From positions 124,001 to 188,000 of the forward strand of contig NZ_JACSDK010000010.1 of NCBI RefSeq assembly GCF_014925385.1: a DNA stretch of 64,000 bases, written 5' to 3'. The stretch comes from Pelagibius marinus. GTDB lineage: Bacteria; Pseudomonadota; Alphaproteobacteria; Kiloniellales; Kiloniellaceae. Below the pieces are notes generated by a model that saw only the letters and a list, made by a program, of their open reading frames with translations, made no database searches and was not told the origin of the DNA. A program made the translations under genes and the position numbers. This document shows positions 48,056 through 56,790 of this stretch, piece by piece; the stretch's first letter is position 1, and every line of letters starts with the position of its first letter.

Positions 48056-48083
48056 GAGGGCGGCACCCTATCGTGCCGCCCTC
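48056..48083 (+). terminator. Intra-operon hairpin after the TRAP receptor gene
   Basis: GAGGGCGGCAC (48056-48066) and GTGCCGCCCTC (48073-48083) form a perfect 11-bp stem with a 6-base loop, 29 bases after the receptor stop and 48 before the dctQ start. No T-run follows. It is placed as in the TTT operon at 5422-5447. Confidence 0.6.
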
Positions 48084-48131
48084 GCCTTAAGACAACGCAT
48101 TCCGGCTGATCTACTTTATTTGAGGCGCTCC

Positions 48132-48761
48132 ATGGAAGGGTATATCCACTTCGCCGACAAAGTGTCGGCTTGGTTCGGCAAGGCTTTCGCCTGGTTGATC
48201 CTGGTCATGACCTTTGGCGTGGGCTATGAGGTCTTCGTGCGCTACGTGCTGCGCGATCCCACTTCCTGGGCGTTCGACGTCAGCTACATGATGTACGGCA
48301 CGCTCTTCATGATGGGAGGCGCCTATACCTTGTCACGCGATGGCCACGTGCGCGGCGACTTCGTTTACCGGCTGTGGAAGCCGAAGGTTCAGGCCACCGT
48401 GGAGTTGATACTCTATCTCTTCTTCTTCTTCCCCGGCGTCATCGCGCTGATCCTTGCCGGATGGAAGTACGCCGCGCGCTCCTGGAGCTATACCGAGGTC
48501 AGTGTTATGAGCCCCGCGAACGTGCCGATTTTCCAGTTTAAGACGGTGATTATCGCCGCCGGCATCCTGCTGCTGATTCAGGGAATCGCGCAGGTATTTC
48601 GCTCGGTAATCTGCATTCGAACAGGCGCATGGCCGAAGTATTCCGAGGAAGATGTCGAAGAAATGGAAAATGTACTCCTGCGCGAGCACGAGAAGGAGGT
48701 GCTGAGGCACGGCTCAGAGACCATCGACGTGGTTCACACCCAGGAGCGTCGCGATGACTGA
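48132..48761 (+). CDS. TRAP transporter small membrane subunit (DctQ)
   Basis: ATG 48132 follows a GAGG site and gives 209 residues (a TTG at 48120 is an alternative). Four membrane helices are predicted (about 13-33, 43-68, about 90-115, about 135-158), with the DctQ loop YVLRDPTSWAFDVSYMMYGTLFM and the GGAYTLSRDGHVRGDF motif. The charged tail (about 170-209) is longer than usual. The stop overlaps the dctM start by eight bases. Confidence 0.9.
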   Translation: MEGYIHFADKVSAWFGKAFAWLILVMTFGVGYEVFVRYVLRDPTSWAFDVSYMMYGTLFMMGGAYTLSRDGHVRGDFVYRLWKPKVQATVELILYLFFFFPGVIALILAGWKYAARSWSYTEVSVMSPANVPIFQFKTVIIAAGILLLIQGIAQVFRSVICIRTGAWPKYSEEDVEEMENVLLREHEKEVLRHGSETIDVVHTQERRDD

Positions 48762-50109
48762 TCCTCAAATTGCGGTGATGATGCTTGGCATCTTCATCAT
48801 CGTCATCCTGCTCGGATTCCCGATCGCCTTCACGCTGATGGCCATGGGCGTCGGCTTCGGCTACTACGCCTATTACGACCCGGAGCGGATGAGGACGATC
48901 TTCGACAACCGGATCTTTGACCTCTTCGTCAACCAGACCTATTCGGTGATGGCAAACGATGTGCTCACCGCGGTGCCGCTCTTCTTGTTTATGGGCTACA
49001 TCGTCGAAAGGGCGAACATCGTCGACCGCCTGTTCCACACGCTTTACATCGCCTCGCGGCGCCTGCCGGGCTCCATGGCGGTGGCCGCCCTGGCTACCTG
49101 CGCCATGTTCGCCACGGCAACGGGCATCATCGGCGCGGTGGTGACCCTGATGGGCATGCTGGCCTTCCCGGCGATGCTGAAGGCGCGTTACGACACCAGC
49201 TTCGCCTCGGGCGTTATCTGTGCGGGCGGCTGCCTGGGCATCCTGATTCCGCCCAGCATCATGCTGATCGTTTATGCGGCGACCTCCAACGTCTCCATCG
49301 TCAAGCTCTATGCCGGCGCCATCATCCCCGGCTTCATGTTGGCGAGCCTCTACATGGTCTATGTCATTGGTCGCGCCATGATTAACCCCAAGCTGGCGCC
49401 CAAGCCACGGGCGGACGAGGTCGAGCATATCACCGCGGGGCAGGTGGCTTTCCAGCTCTTGACCTCCTTCTTCCCGCTGGCCTTTCTCATTCTTTCGGTG
49501 CTGGGCGCTATTCTCTTCGGCCTGGCGACGCCTTCGGAGGCGGCCTCCATCGGCGCCCTGGGTGGTCTGGTGCTGGCCGTTGCCTATCGGGCCTTGACCT
49601 GGCAGCGCCTGCGCGAGTCGGTCTACCTGACGGTCAGGACGTCGGCCATGGTCTGCTGGCTTTTCGTCGGCTCCTGGACCTTCTCCTCGGTCTTCTCCTA
49701 TCTCGGCGGCGAGCAGCTCATCAACGATTTCGTGCTGGGCCTTAACCTCTCGCCGCTGGCCTTCCTGCTGATGGCGCAGCTGATCATCTTCCTGCTGGGC
49801 TGGCCCCTGGAGTGGTCGGAGATCATCATCATCTTCGTGCCGATCTTCCTGCCGCTGCTGCCGCACTTCGGCATCGACCCGCTGTTCTTCGGCATCCTCG
49901 TGGCGCTGAACCTGCAGACGTCCTTCCTGACGCCGCCTATGGCCATGGCGGCCTACTACCTGAAGGGCGTCGCGCCGCCACACGTGCAGCTGGTGGAGAT
50001 TTTCAAGGGGGTTCTGCCCTTCCTCTCGATGGTCTTCCTGGCCATGTTCCTGCTGTACGTCTTCCCGGAGATCGCCCTGTGGCTGCCCGAGAAGGTCTAT
50101 GGGCACTGA
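48754..50109 (+). CDS. TRAP transporter large membrane subunit (DctM)
   Basis: The 451-residue protein has about twelve membrane helices with a DctM-type N-terminus (IVILLGFPIAFTLMAMG) and the motifs ATATGIIGAVVTLMG and GGCLGILIPPSIMLIVYA. It makes up the Na+-coupled transport pathway. Its stop overlaps the start region of the amidase by eleven bases, which suggests coupling. Confidence 0.95.
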   Translation: MTDPQIAVMMLGIFIIVILLGFPIAFTLMAMGVGFGYYAYYDPERMRTIFDNRIFDLFVNQTYSVMANDVLTAVPLFLFMGYIVERANIVDRLFHTLYIASRRLPGSMAVAALATCAMFATATGIIGAVVTLMGMLAFPAMLKARYDTSFASGVICAGGCLGILIPPSIMLIVYAATSNVSIVKLYAGAIIPGFMLASLYMVYVIGRAMINPKLAPKPRADEVEHITAGQVAFQLLTSFFPLAFLILSVLGAILFGLATPSEAASIGALGGLVLAVAYRALTWQRLRESVYLTVRTSAMVCWLFVGSWTFSSVFSYLGGEQLINDFVLGLNLSPLAFLLMAQLIIFLLGWPLEWSEIIIIFVPIFLPLLPHFGIDPLFFGILVALNLQTSFLTPPMAMAAYYLKGVAPPHVQLVEIFKGVLPFLSMVFLAMFLLYVFPEIALWLPEKVYGH

Positions 50110-51472
50110 TGGAAAAGGTAGTGTGGTGGATCAACTAGCCTCACCGGAGAACCTGAGCGCGGCAGAGCAGGCCGCGCAGATCGCCGCGGGCAGTCTTCGC
50201 TCGGTCGAACTGGTGGAACGCTGCCTCGACCGCATCGCGTCGAGCGAGGAAGCGGTGCAGGCCTGGACCTACCTTGATCCGGACTATGCCCTGAAACAGG
50301 CGCAGGAGAGGGACGAGCAACGCGGACTGGGCTTTCCCATTGGCCCCCTGCACGGTGTGCCGGTCGGGCTGAAGGATATCATCGACACCGCGGACATGCC
50401 GACGGAGAACGGCACGGTCATCGATGCCGGGCGCAAATCGCGCAACGACGCAACGCTGGTTTCCCGTCTGCGCGCGGCGGGCGCGGTTATCCTCGGCAAG
50501 ACCGTGACCACGGAGCTGGCCTTCTATGCGCCGGGCAAGACGCGCAACCCGCACAATCCGGAGCATACACCCGGCGGGTCTTCCAGTGGGTCTGCCGCGG
50601 CGGTGGCGGCGTGGCAGGTGCCTCTGGCCGTCGGAACCCAGACCAACGGTTCGGTGATCCGGCCAGCGTCCTTCTGCGGCGTCGTGGGCTACAAGCCGAC
50701 CCACGGCCTCATTTCCCGTCACGGTCTGCTGTCGCAGTCGCCGCCCCTGGACACGGTGGGTGTCTTCGCCCGCAGCGTCGAGGATGCTGGCCTGCTTGTC
50801 GACGTCATCGCCGGTTACGACCCGGCGGATGCGCACACCCGCCCCATGGCGCACCCGCGTCTCCAGGAAACCGCGCGCAGCGCGCCGCCGCTGCGGCCCT
50901 CCTTCGCTTTGGTCAAAGGCCCGACCTGGGAAGCGGCCTCCGCCGATACCCGCGACGGCCTGGAAGAGCTGCGCGCTTTCCTGGGCGAGGCCTGCGACGA
51001 GGTGGCGTTGCCCTCCGCCTTCGCCCAGGCGCACGACCTGCTGCGCCTTCTCATGGTCGCGGGCTTCGCCAAGAACCTGGCCCCCTACTACGAGAAGGGG
51101 TGGGATCAATTGAGCGATGTCATGTGTGCCGCCATCGAGGAAGGCCGCAAAGTCCTGGCCGTCGACTACAATCTGGCCGTGGAGTGGATCGAGGTCCTGA
51201 ATGCCGGGCTGGGCGAGGTCTTCGAGCGCTATGACGCCATCCTGACGCCCGCCGCGGTCGGCGAGGCGCCGCAGGGCCTCTCGTCGACGGGCGATCCGAC
51301 CTTCTGTACCCTTTGGAGTCTCTGCGGCACGCCTGCCGTCACCCTGCCGCTGTTGCAGGGCGGAGCGGGGCTGCCGATCGGCGTTCAAGTGGTGGGACGG
51401 CGCGGCGACGACGCCCGCCTGCTGCGCGCTGCCCACTGGCTTTCGGCGCAAGTGGCGGCGGATAGTGAATGA
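50099..51472 (+). CDS. Amidase signature-family hydrolase
   Basis: The 457-residue enzyme has the catalytic Lys in GVPVGLKDIIDT (about 83-94), the cis-Ser/Ser segment in TPGGSSSGSAAAVAAW (about 157-172) and TQTNGSVIRPASFCGVVGYKPTHG. It hydrolyses an amide in the cytoplasm. The start ATG 50099 overlaps dctM by 11 bases; a GTG at 50123 is an alternative. Being coupled to the TRAP transporter, it may act on a transported amide or an amide formed from the imported acid. Substrate unknown. Confidence 0.9.
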   Translation: MGTDGKGSVVDQLASPENLSAAEQAAQIAAGSLRSVELVERCLDRIASSEEAVQAWTYLDPDYALKQAQERDEQRGLGFPIGPLHGVPVGLKDIIDTADMPTENGTVIDAGRKSRNDATLVSRLRAAGAVILGKTVTTELAFYAPGKTRNPHNPEHTPGGSSSGSAAAVAAWQVPLAVGTQTNGSVIRPASFCGVVGYKPTHGLISRHGLLSQSPPLDTVGVFARSVEDAGLLVDVIAGYDPADAHTRPMAHPRLQETARSAPPLRPSFALVKGPTWEAASADTRDGLEELRAFLGEACDEVALPSAFAQAHDLLRLLMVAGFAKNLAPYYEKGWDQLSDVMCAAIEEGRKVLAVDYNLAVEWIEVLNAGLGEVFERYDAILTPAAVGEAPQGLSSTGDPTFCTLWSLCGTPAVTLPLLQGGAGLPIGVQVVGRRGDDARLLRAAHWLSAQVAADSE

Positions 51473-51526
51473 TTGTTGCTTGCTTGGAGCCTTGCCGCGC
51501 GGCAAGGCGCGTAAGGAGGATTTGAA

Positions 51527-51715
51527 ATGCCCCTGACCGACAAGGTATTGGCGGTTCTCTCCATGGCACTCGTGATCGCCTTCCTGGGAATCCTGGTCTG
51601 GTGGGTGCGCGAGCCGGACCTGATCGCCGTGGTCGTTCTTGTTTGTGGGCTGGCAATCTACGATTTCTACAAGGGCGCCGGCCACGACCAGACCATCCAG
51701 ATGCACAAGGACTAA
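51527..51715 (+). CDS. Small membrane protein, 62 residues
   Basis: A strong AAGGAGG site eight bases upstream supports this gene. The product has two closely spaced hydrophobic helices (about 8-28 and 30-50) joined by a short loop with WWVREPD, and a short polar C-terminus. I do not recognise a named family. It lies in the 280-base gap between the amidase and the D-2-hydroxyacid dehydrogenase, so it is probably co-transcribed and may assist the transporter or the membrane. Confidence 0.7.
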   Translation: MPLTDKVLAVLSMALVIAFLGILVWWVREPDLIAVVVLVCGLAIYDFYKGAGHDQTIQMHKD

Positions 51716-51752
51716 TACCCCGCGGCAGGAAGCATAGGATAGGGGAAGTCAT

Positions 51753-52703
51753 ATGAAGGTCGCCCTCTTGGACGACTATCAGGGGGTGGCGCTGAGTTGC
51801 GCCGACTGGTCGGCGGTGCAGGCGCAGGCCGAAGTCACGGTATTCCGCGACACCATCACCGATCCGGATGCCCTGGTGACGCGGCTGCAGGATTTCGAGA
51901 TCATCGGCATCATGCGCGAGCGCACGCCTTTCCCCAAGGCTCTGCTGGAGCGCCTGCCCAAGCTGAAGCTGCTGGTCACCACCGGCCACCGCAACGCCTC
52001 GGTGGACGTGGCGGCGGCCAAGGAGTTGGGCGTTACGGTCTGCGGCACACCGTCCTCGGCCCATGCGGCGGCGGAACTGACCTGGGCGCTGATCATGGCG
52101 GCGGCCCGGCGCCTCGACCTGGAAAACCGCTCCTTCCGCGAAGGCGGCTGGCAGGCCGGCCTCGGGCGCGACCTGCACGGCGCCACCCTGGGCGTCGTCG
52201 GCCTGGGCCGGCTCGGCAGCCTGGTTGCGGGCTACGGCCGCGTCTTCGGCATGAAGGTCATCGCCTGGAGCCAGAACCTGACGCCGGAGCGCGCAGCGGA
52301 GTGCGGGGCCGAGGCGGTCGACAAGGAGTCCCTGTTCCGCGAGGCCGATTTCATCACCCTGCACCTGAAGCTCAGCGACCGCAGCCGTGGCCTGGTGGGG
52401 AGTGAGGAACTGGCGCTGATGAAGCCGGATGCCTGGGTGGTGAACACCTCGCGCGGCCCGATCATCGACCGCACCGCCCTCCTGGCGGCCCTGGAGGAAA
52501 AGCGCATCGGCGGCGCCGTTCTCGACGTCTTCGACGAGGAACCACTGCCGGCGGAGGACCCGCTGCGCCGCCTGGACAACGTGGTGGCGACGCCGCACGT
52601 CGGCTATGTGTCGCGGGAGAACTACGGCACTATGTACCGCGTGACGGCGGAGAACATCGTCGCTTTCCTGGACGGCAAGCCACAGAACCTCATCGAGCCC
52701 TAG
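51753..52703 (+). CDS. D-2-hydroxyacid dehydrogenase family protein
   Basis: The 316-residue protein has the NAD loop GVVGLGRLGSLVAGYG (about 149-164), with catalytic Arg in NTSRGPIIDRTAL, Glu in DVFDEEPLP and His in ATPHVGYVS. It reduces a 2-oxo acid or oxidises a D-2-hydroxy acid. The TakP-like TRAP receptor upstream fits such a substrate. The start is ATG 51753 in a purine-rich (AGGGGAAG) site. The acid cannot be identified. Confidence 0.9.
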   Translation: MKVALLDDYQGVALSCADWSAVQAQAEVTVFRDTITDPDALVTRLQDFEIIGIMRERTPFPKALLERLPKLKLLVTTGHRNASVDVAAAKELGVTVCGTPSSAHAAAELTWALIMAAARRLDLENRSFREGGWQAGLGRDLHGATLGVVGLGRLGSLVAGYGRVFGMKVIAWSQNLTPERAAECGAEAVDKESLFREADFITLHLKLSDRSRGLVGSEELALMKPDAWVVNTSRGPIIDRTALLAALEEKRIGGAVLDVFDEEPLPAEDPLRRLDNVVATPHVGYVSRENYGTMYRVTAENIVAFLDGKPQNLIEP

Positions 52704-52794
52704 GCGGCCGGCCGCTCGCGGGAGGTTGATTTTGCCTGGCGGGTGAAGGGCGGCAGACTGCGGCAATTGTCGTCCCCAGACCTTCGGAACGCCC

Positions 52795-53622
52795 ATGCGC
52801 CGGCTTGCCCTGCTGCTTTTCCTTATCCTGCCCCTCGGCGGCTTTACCTCGTCCGAGCGCCTCTTCGCCCCCTCGGCGGACCTCTGGCCGCGCTGGGAAC
52901 GCCACGACCCTGCCAGCCGGGAAAGCCTCGACTTTGCCGCCTGGGACGCCCTGCTGCGGCGGGTCGTGATCAGTGGTGGCGACGGCATCAACCGGGTCGA
53001 CTACCGTGGCCTCGCGGCGGCGGACGCGCTGGCGGGGATCGTCGCGGACCTGGCCGCGGTGCAGGTCTCTGCCTACGACCGTGACCAGCAGCTCGCCTAC
53101 TGGATCAATCTCTACAACGCGGTGACGCTGCAGGTGGTGGCGCAACACTACCCCGTGGTGACGATCCGGGACATTGACATCTCCCCCGGGTGGTTCGCCG
53201 ACGGCCCCTGGGACGCGGAAGTGGTCACCGTGGAGGGCGAGGCCCTGACCCTCAACGACATCGAGCATCGGATCCTGCGGCCGATTTGGCGCGACCCGAG
53301 GGTTCACTACGCGGTCAACTGCGCCTCGCTGGGCTGTCCGAACCTGGCCCGCGAGGCTTACCGTGGGGAGACGGTCGATCGCCAGCTTGAAGAAGCCGCC
53401 AGGGTCTACATCAATCATCCGCGCGGGGTCACAATCGCCGACGGGGAGGTCACGGTCTCGAAGATCTACGACTGGTTCCTGGAGGACTTTGGCGGCTCCA
53501 CCGAGACCCTGCTGGCGCACCTTCGCCGCTATGCCGGACCCGAACTGGCGGGGCAGCTGGCGGCGGCGGGCGATATTGACGGCACGGCCTACGACTGGAC
53601 GCTTAACGACGCGTCGGAGTAG
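52795..53622 (+). CDS. DUF547 domain-containing protein
   Basis: This 275-residue protein has a signal peptide (about 1-16) and a DUF547 domain (about 70-215), with KxxAYWINLYNAVTLQVV-type motif near 101-116, VNCASLGCPNL near 175-185 and SKIYDWFLEDFGG near 222-234. The cysteine pair in the NCASLGC motif is typical. Function is unknown; proteins of this family are secreted or periplasmic. It is a single gene between the hydroxyacid dehydrogenase and the TPR gene. Confidence 0.85.
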   Translation: MRRLALLLFLILPLGGFTSSERLFAPSADLWPRWERHDPASRESLDFAAWDALLRRVVISGGDGINRVDYRGLAAADALAGIVADLAAVQVSAYDRDQQLAYWINLYNAVTLQVVAQHYPVVTIRDIDISPGWFADGPWDAEVVTVEGEALTLNDIEHRILRPIWRDPRVHYAVNCASLGCPNLAREAYRGETVDRQLEEAARVYINHPRGVTIADGEVTVSKIYDWFLEDFGGSTETLLAHLRRYAGPELAGQLAAAGDIDGTAYDWTLNDASE

Positions 53623-53775
53623 GCCGCCGGGCGGTTGCCGCCGCAGGTATTCGGTTTCAATTGTAGCTCTGTGACCTTTCGCACAAGGAAGCGTCGCCTT
53701 TCAGCGGTAGAGGAGGGGCATGACACTGTAAGCCAGTGTCGTAAGCCGCAGGTGGTGTGAAGGGTTGAAACCGAA

Positions 53776-55128
53776 ATGATGATCACTCGTGTCGATGCGA
53801 GAGGAGAACCGGTGAGCGGCGCCTCGGCGGCGGCGATCGCTCTTTATGAACAGGCGCTGGCCGAACTGCAGTGCTACAGCGGCGATCCGCTGGCGACCAT
53901 CGACGAGGCCCTGGCCGAGAGCCCGGATTTCGTTATGGCTCATTGCCTGCGCGCCTATGTCTTTGTCCTGTCGACGGAGGCCCAGGCCGCCCCCGAGGTC
54001 CAGGCCAGTTTCGACGCCGCGGCTTCGCTGCCCAGCAACGCGCGCGAACGCCGCCACCTGGTTGCCCTGCGTCAGTTTCTGCAAGGCAGCTGGGACGGCG
54101 CGATCGGTGCTCTGGAGGATGTGCTGATCGACTATCCGCGCGATGCTCTGGCGGTGCAGGCGCTGCACCTGGCGGACTTCTTCGTTGGCGATGCCCGCAA
54201 CCTGCGCGATCACGTGGCGCGCGTGCTGCCCGAGTGGTCGCCCGACGATTCGGGCTATCACGCTCTGCTCGGCATGTACGCCTTCGGTCTGGAGGAGTGC
54301 GGCGACTATAGGCGCGCTGAAGAGGCGGGACGCCGTGCCATCGCACTCAATCCCTGCGATGCCTGGGCGCAGCACGCCGTGGCGCACGTCATGGAAATGC
54401 AGGGGCGGGCCCAGGAGGGGATCGACTGGATGACGGGGCGCCAGGGCTTCTGGGCCACGAACAGCTTTTTCGCCGTACACAACTGGTGGCATCTAGCGCT
54501 GTTCCATTTGGAACTGGAGCAGGTCGACCGGGTTTTGGCGCTCTATGACGGACCGCTGCGCGGCGAGCGCTCGCAGGTGGTGCTGGACCTCGTGGACGCC
54601 TCCGCCCTGCTGTGGCGTCTCTACCTGCGCGGCATCGACACCGGCGATCGCTGGAACGAACTTGCCGCGGCCTGGGAACCTCTGGCCACCGACGGGTTCT
54701 ACGCCTTCAACGACGCCCACGCGATGATGGCTTTCGTCGCCGACGGCCGGGATCGGGCCGCCGACGCCCTGCTCGCGGCCCAGCAGCAGGCGATCTCCAG
54801 CAGCACCGGAAATGCGCGGATGACCTGGGAGGTCGGCTATCCGCTGTGTTCGGCTCTGCGCGCTTTTGGGCGTGGCGACTATAGCACCTGCCTCAGCCTG
54901 CTGCGGCCGATCCGCAGCCGTCTCAACCGCTTCGGCGGCAGCCACGCCCAGCGCGATGTCTTCGACCTGACCCTTCTGGAAGCGGCCCGCCGGGACGGCC
55001 ACTACGCCCTGCTGCGGGGATTGGCCAACGAGCGCATCGAGTTGAAGCCGTCCAGCCCGTTGAGCCGGCGCTACCGCCAGGACGCGGCGCGCTGGGCCGC
55101 CCAGACCGCGGGCATCGCCGCGATTTAG
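53776..55128 (+). CDS. TTC38-like tetratricopeptide repeat protein
   Basis: The 450-residue soluble protein is made of helix pairs across almost its whole length. It resembles the TTC38 family, with HAVAHVMEMQGRAQEGIDWM near 200-219, NWWHLALFHLELEQVDRVLALYD near 236-258 and GSHAQRDVF near the C-terminus. Relatives occur in animals and in bacteria; function is unknown. The start ATG 53776 lies near GGTTGAAACCG, a weak site; the next Met could be used. It ends 13 bases before the end of the convergent DUF1194 gene. Confidence 0.85.
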   Translation: MMITRVDARGEPVSGASAAAIALYEQALAELQCYSGDPLATIDEALAESPDFVMAHCLRAYVFVLSTEAQAAPEVQASFDAAASLPSNARERRHLVALRQFLQGSWDGAIGALEDVLIDYPRDALAVQALHLADFFVGDARNLRDHVARVLPEWSPDDSGYHALLGMYAFGLEECGDYRRAEEAGRRAIALNPCDAWAQHAVAHVMEMQGRAQEGIDWMTGRQGFWATNSFFAVHNWWHLALFHLELEQVDRVLALYDGPLRGERSQVVLDLVDASALLWRLYLRGIDTGDRWNELAAAWEPLATDGFYAFNDAHAMMAFVADGRDRAADALLAAQQQAISSSTGNARMTWEVGYPLCSALRAFGRGDYSTCLSLLRPIRSRLNRFGGSHAQRDVFDLTLLEAARRDGHYALLRGLANERIELKPSSPLSRRYRQDAARWAAQTAGIAAI

Positions 55129-55141
55129 GTCTTTGCAGGGG

Positions 55142-55936
55142 TCAGCCGGCGGCGGACTCGGGCAGCCCGGCGATGAGGTCCTGCCAGAACTTCTTTTCCA
55201 GGGCTATCGGCAGGTCTGCCGGCTTTTGCACGGTCATCAGGAAGGCGCCGGGCCCGCCGACGATGTTGCGGCGGAAGTAGTCGGGCAGGTCCGGCATGTT
55301 TCCGAAGACCACGCCATTGATGGTCATGCCCTGGCGAATGGCCTCGTCGCGCACGACTTGCGGGTTCTGGCCATTGTTGTCGACCCCGTTGCTGAGGACG
55401 TTGATCACGGAGCGGCCGGCGGAGAAGGGTGCGGTCATGCTGATTTGCAGGGCGGACCTAACGGCCTCGGCGATATCGGTCATACCACGCGCGCCCTGAT
55501 CCAGGCTGGAGGGGCGGAACATGCCGAAGCCCCTGCGGTCGATCCGCGGCGCGGCGTCGAGCAGGGCCGCTACCCGGGCGCCGTCGGCGCGGTCCTCGAT
55601 CACCGTCCAGGGCACGACGATCCTGATGTCGCCACCGCTGGACCAGGTAAAGACCAGGAACCCGACACGCTGTTCCAGGCCTTCGGCAACGCGTGCGAGA
55701 AAGCGCGGGTCGACCACGCCGCGGGACAGCCCGTCGTACTGCAGTTTCTCTTCCTGCTGGGTGATTGAATCCGAAACATCGATGGCGGTGATGATGTTGA
55801 TGTCCGTCCCGATCGGCATCGGATGATCGCGCGAGGCCAGCGACGTCCCGGCGAGATCATCCGCCGCCGCCGGCGCAGCGGCGGCGAAGGCCAGCCCGAA
55901 AAGGGCGGCGATCAGGCGTCTGAACAGCATGGCCAA
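55142..55936 (-). CDS. DUF1194 protein with vWA-like fold, secreted
   Basis: The 264-residue protein has a signal peptide (about 1-25, ending AAAPAAA) and a MIDAS-like DVSDSI at 53-58, followed by a vWA-like pattern (VGFLVFTWSSGG near 92, SVINVLSNGVDNNG near 176-189). DUF1194 proteins are uncharacterised secreted von Willebrand-A-like proteins. It lies convergent to the TTC38-like gene. An ATG two codons further in is also possible as start. Confidence 0.88.
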   Translation of the reverse strand: MAMLFRRLIAALFGLAFAAAAPAAADDLAGTSLASRDHPMPIGTDINIITAIDVSDSITQQEEKLQYDGLSRGVVDPRFLARVAEGLEQRVGFLVFTWSSGGDIRIVVPWTVIEDRADGARVAALLDAAPRIDRRGFGMFRPSSLDQGARGMTDIAEAVRSALQISMTAPFSAGRSVINVLSNGVDNNGQNPQVVRDEAIRQGMTINGVVFGNMPDLPDYFRRNIVGGPGAFLMTVQKPADLPIALEKKFWQDLIAGLPESAAG

Positions 55937-56054
55937 AACAGCATCGATCGTGCTCCTTGGCCCGAAGTACAGCAGGTAGATGGAAAAAAGCGGTTAACGG
56001 GTCGCTAAGTATAAAATCCGGTGGCCAAGCGCGGTGCCCGCCCGAGGCGGGGCC

Positions 56055-56369
56055 TCAGGCGGCGATGCCCGACGTGGGCCAGGCTTTCGGCAGGCTGAAG
56101 CGCTTGGTCAAGGGGTTGAACATGACCCGGTAGCGCGCGACGAGCTCATCCAGGCAGGCGGCGGCTGTCACCGGATCCAGCCTTGTGGCCTCGGCGATTT
56201 CCTGCGCGGTTGAGGGCAGCATGTCGGCCAGGGCGTCGCAGATCAGGCGGCGCGGATCCTCGGAAATGGTCTCTTTGTCCATGTTGAGATCGGCCTTCTT
56301 GCTCAGGCGCTCTTTGCACCCGGAAAGGCGGGCGCAGAACGATACGACGGGACTCTCGACGGCAAACAT
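56055..56369 (-). CDS. Small hypothetical protein with wHTH-like C-terminus
   Basis: ATG 56369, seven bases after AAGGAA, gives 104 residues; longer frames begin without a ribosome site. The N-terminal third has a Cys pair and is basic; the rest has a helix-turn-helix-like pattern (RRLICDALADMLPSTAQEIAEATRLDPVTAAACLDELVARYRVMF). It resembles a small winged-helix protein, perhaps a regulator. No known family is recognised. Confidence 0.6.
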   Translation of the reverse strand: MFAVESPVVSFCARLSGCKERLSKKADLNMDKETISEDPRRLICDALADMLPSTAQEIAEATRLDPVTAAACLDELVARYRVMFNPLTKRFSLPKAWPTSGIAA

Positions 56370-56404
56370 ATAACGCTTCCTTAACCAAAAGAGCTTTTGT
56401 GGCA

Positions 56405-56423
56405 AATACCCCTTTGGGGTATT
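56405..56423. promoter_or_regulatory. Short inverted repeat AATACCCC/GGGGTATT
   Basis: AATACCCC (56405-56412) and GGGGTATT (56416-56423) flank TTT, 36 bases upstream of the small wHTH-like gene start. It could be an operator for that gene, possibly bound by its own product, but there is no further support. Confidence 0.35.
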
Positions 56424-56534
56424 CGCGGCAAGCGCGGGTGGCTTCCTGCTTCCAGTTACGGGTTTCCCCGCTGCGGGGTTTCATCGCCGTCGCGAATTAT
56501 GCGGCTGGGCGGAACGGCGGCGATGGAATCGCGC

Positions 56535-56556
56535 CTAGATTTATTGATAAATCTAG
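56535..56556. promoter_or_regulatory. AT-rich palindrome with 10-base arms
   Basis: CTAGATTTAT (56535-56544) and ATAAATCTAG (56547-56556) are exact reverse complements separated by two bases. Such a long perfect arm is rare by chance in this GC-rich window and looks like a binding site for a dimeric regulator. It is about 180 bases before the wHTH-like gene and 235 before the HD-GYP gene. Confidence 0.55.
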
Positions 56557-56790
56557 AAAACAAGTGAAAGTTGCTGTCTCTGGTACCCTGCTGGTCCGGC
56601 TAAAAGCGGTCCATGACAGCCGCGAGATGAGGCGAAACGGGGCGCGCACACTCCTTTAGGTAGCTGATTCGTCTTTCATTCCCGGAAGAGATGTGCTTAT
56701 GATTTTTCCCACTTAAGGGGTAAGTGGCGTGGAGGCGTGCTTTTTTTGGTCGCTTAATCGGTCCCTTGGTCGAGATGAGGACGAGCGCCG

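Larger units (their letters stand above)
56370..56790. other. 421-bp intergenic region upstream of the HD-GYP gene
   Basis: The region is richer in A+T than its neighbours. It holds a short perfect hairpin at 56405-56423, a compact GC hairpin (CCCCGC-T-GCGGGG) near 56466-56478 and a 22-base palindrome at 56535-56556. A short 86-codon frame from 56399 covers these features but shows no domain. The promoters of the small wHTH-like gene and the HD-GYP gene probably lie here. Confidence 0.6.

Noticed and set aside
56399-56659. An 86-codon frame before the HD-GYP gene.
   Set aside because: It spans two palindromes and lacks a ribosome site; looks like a chance frame.
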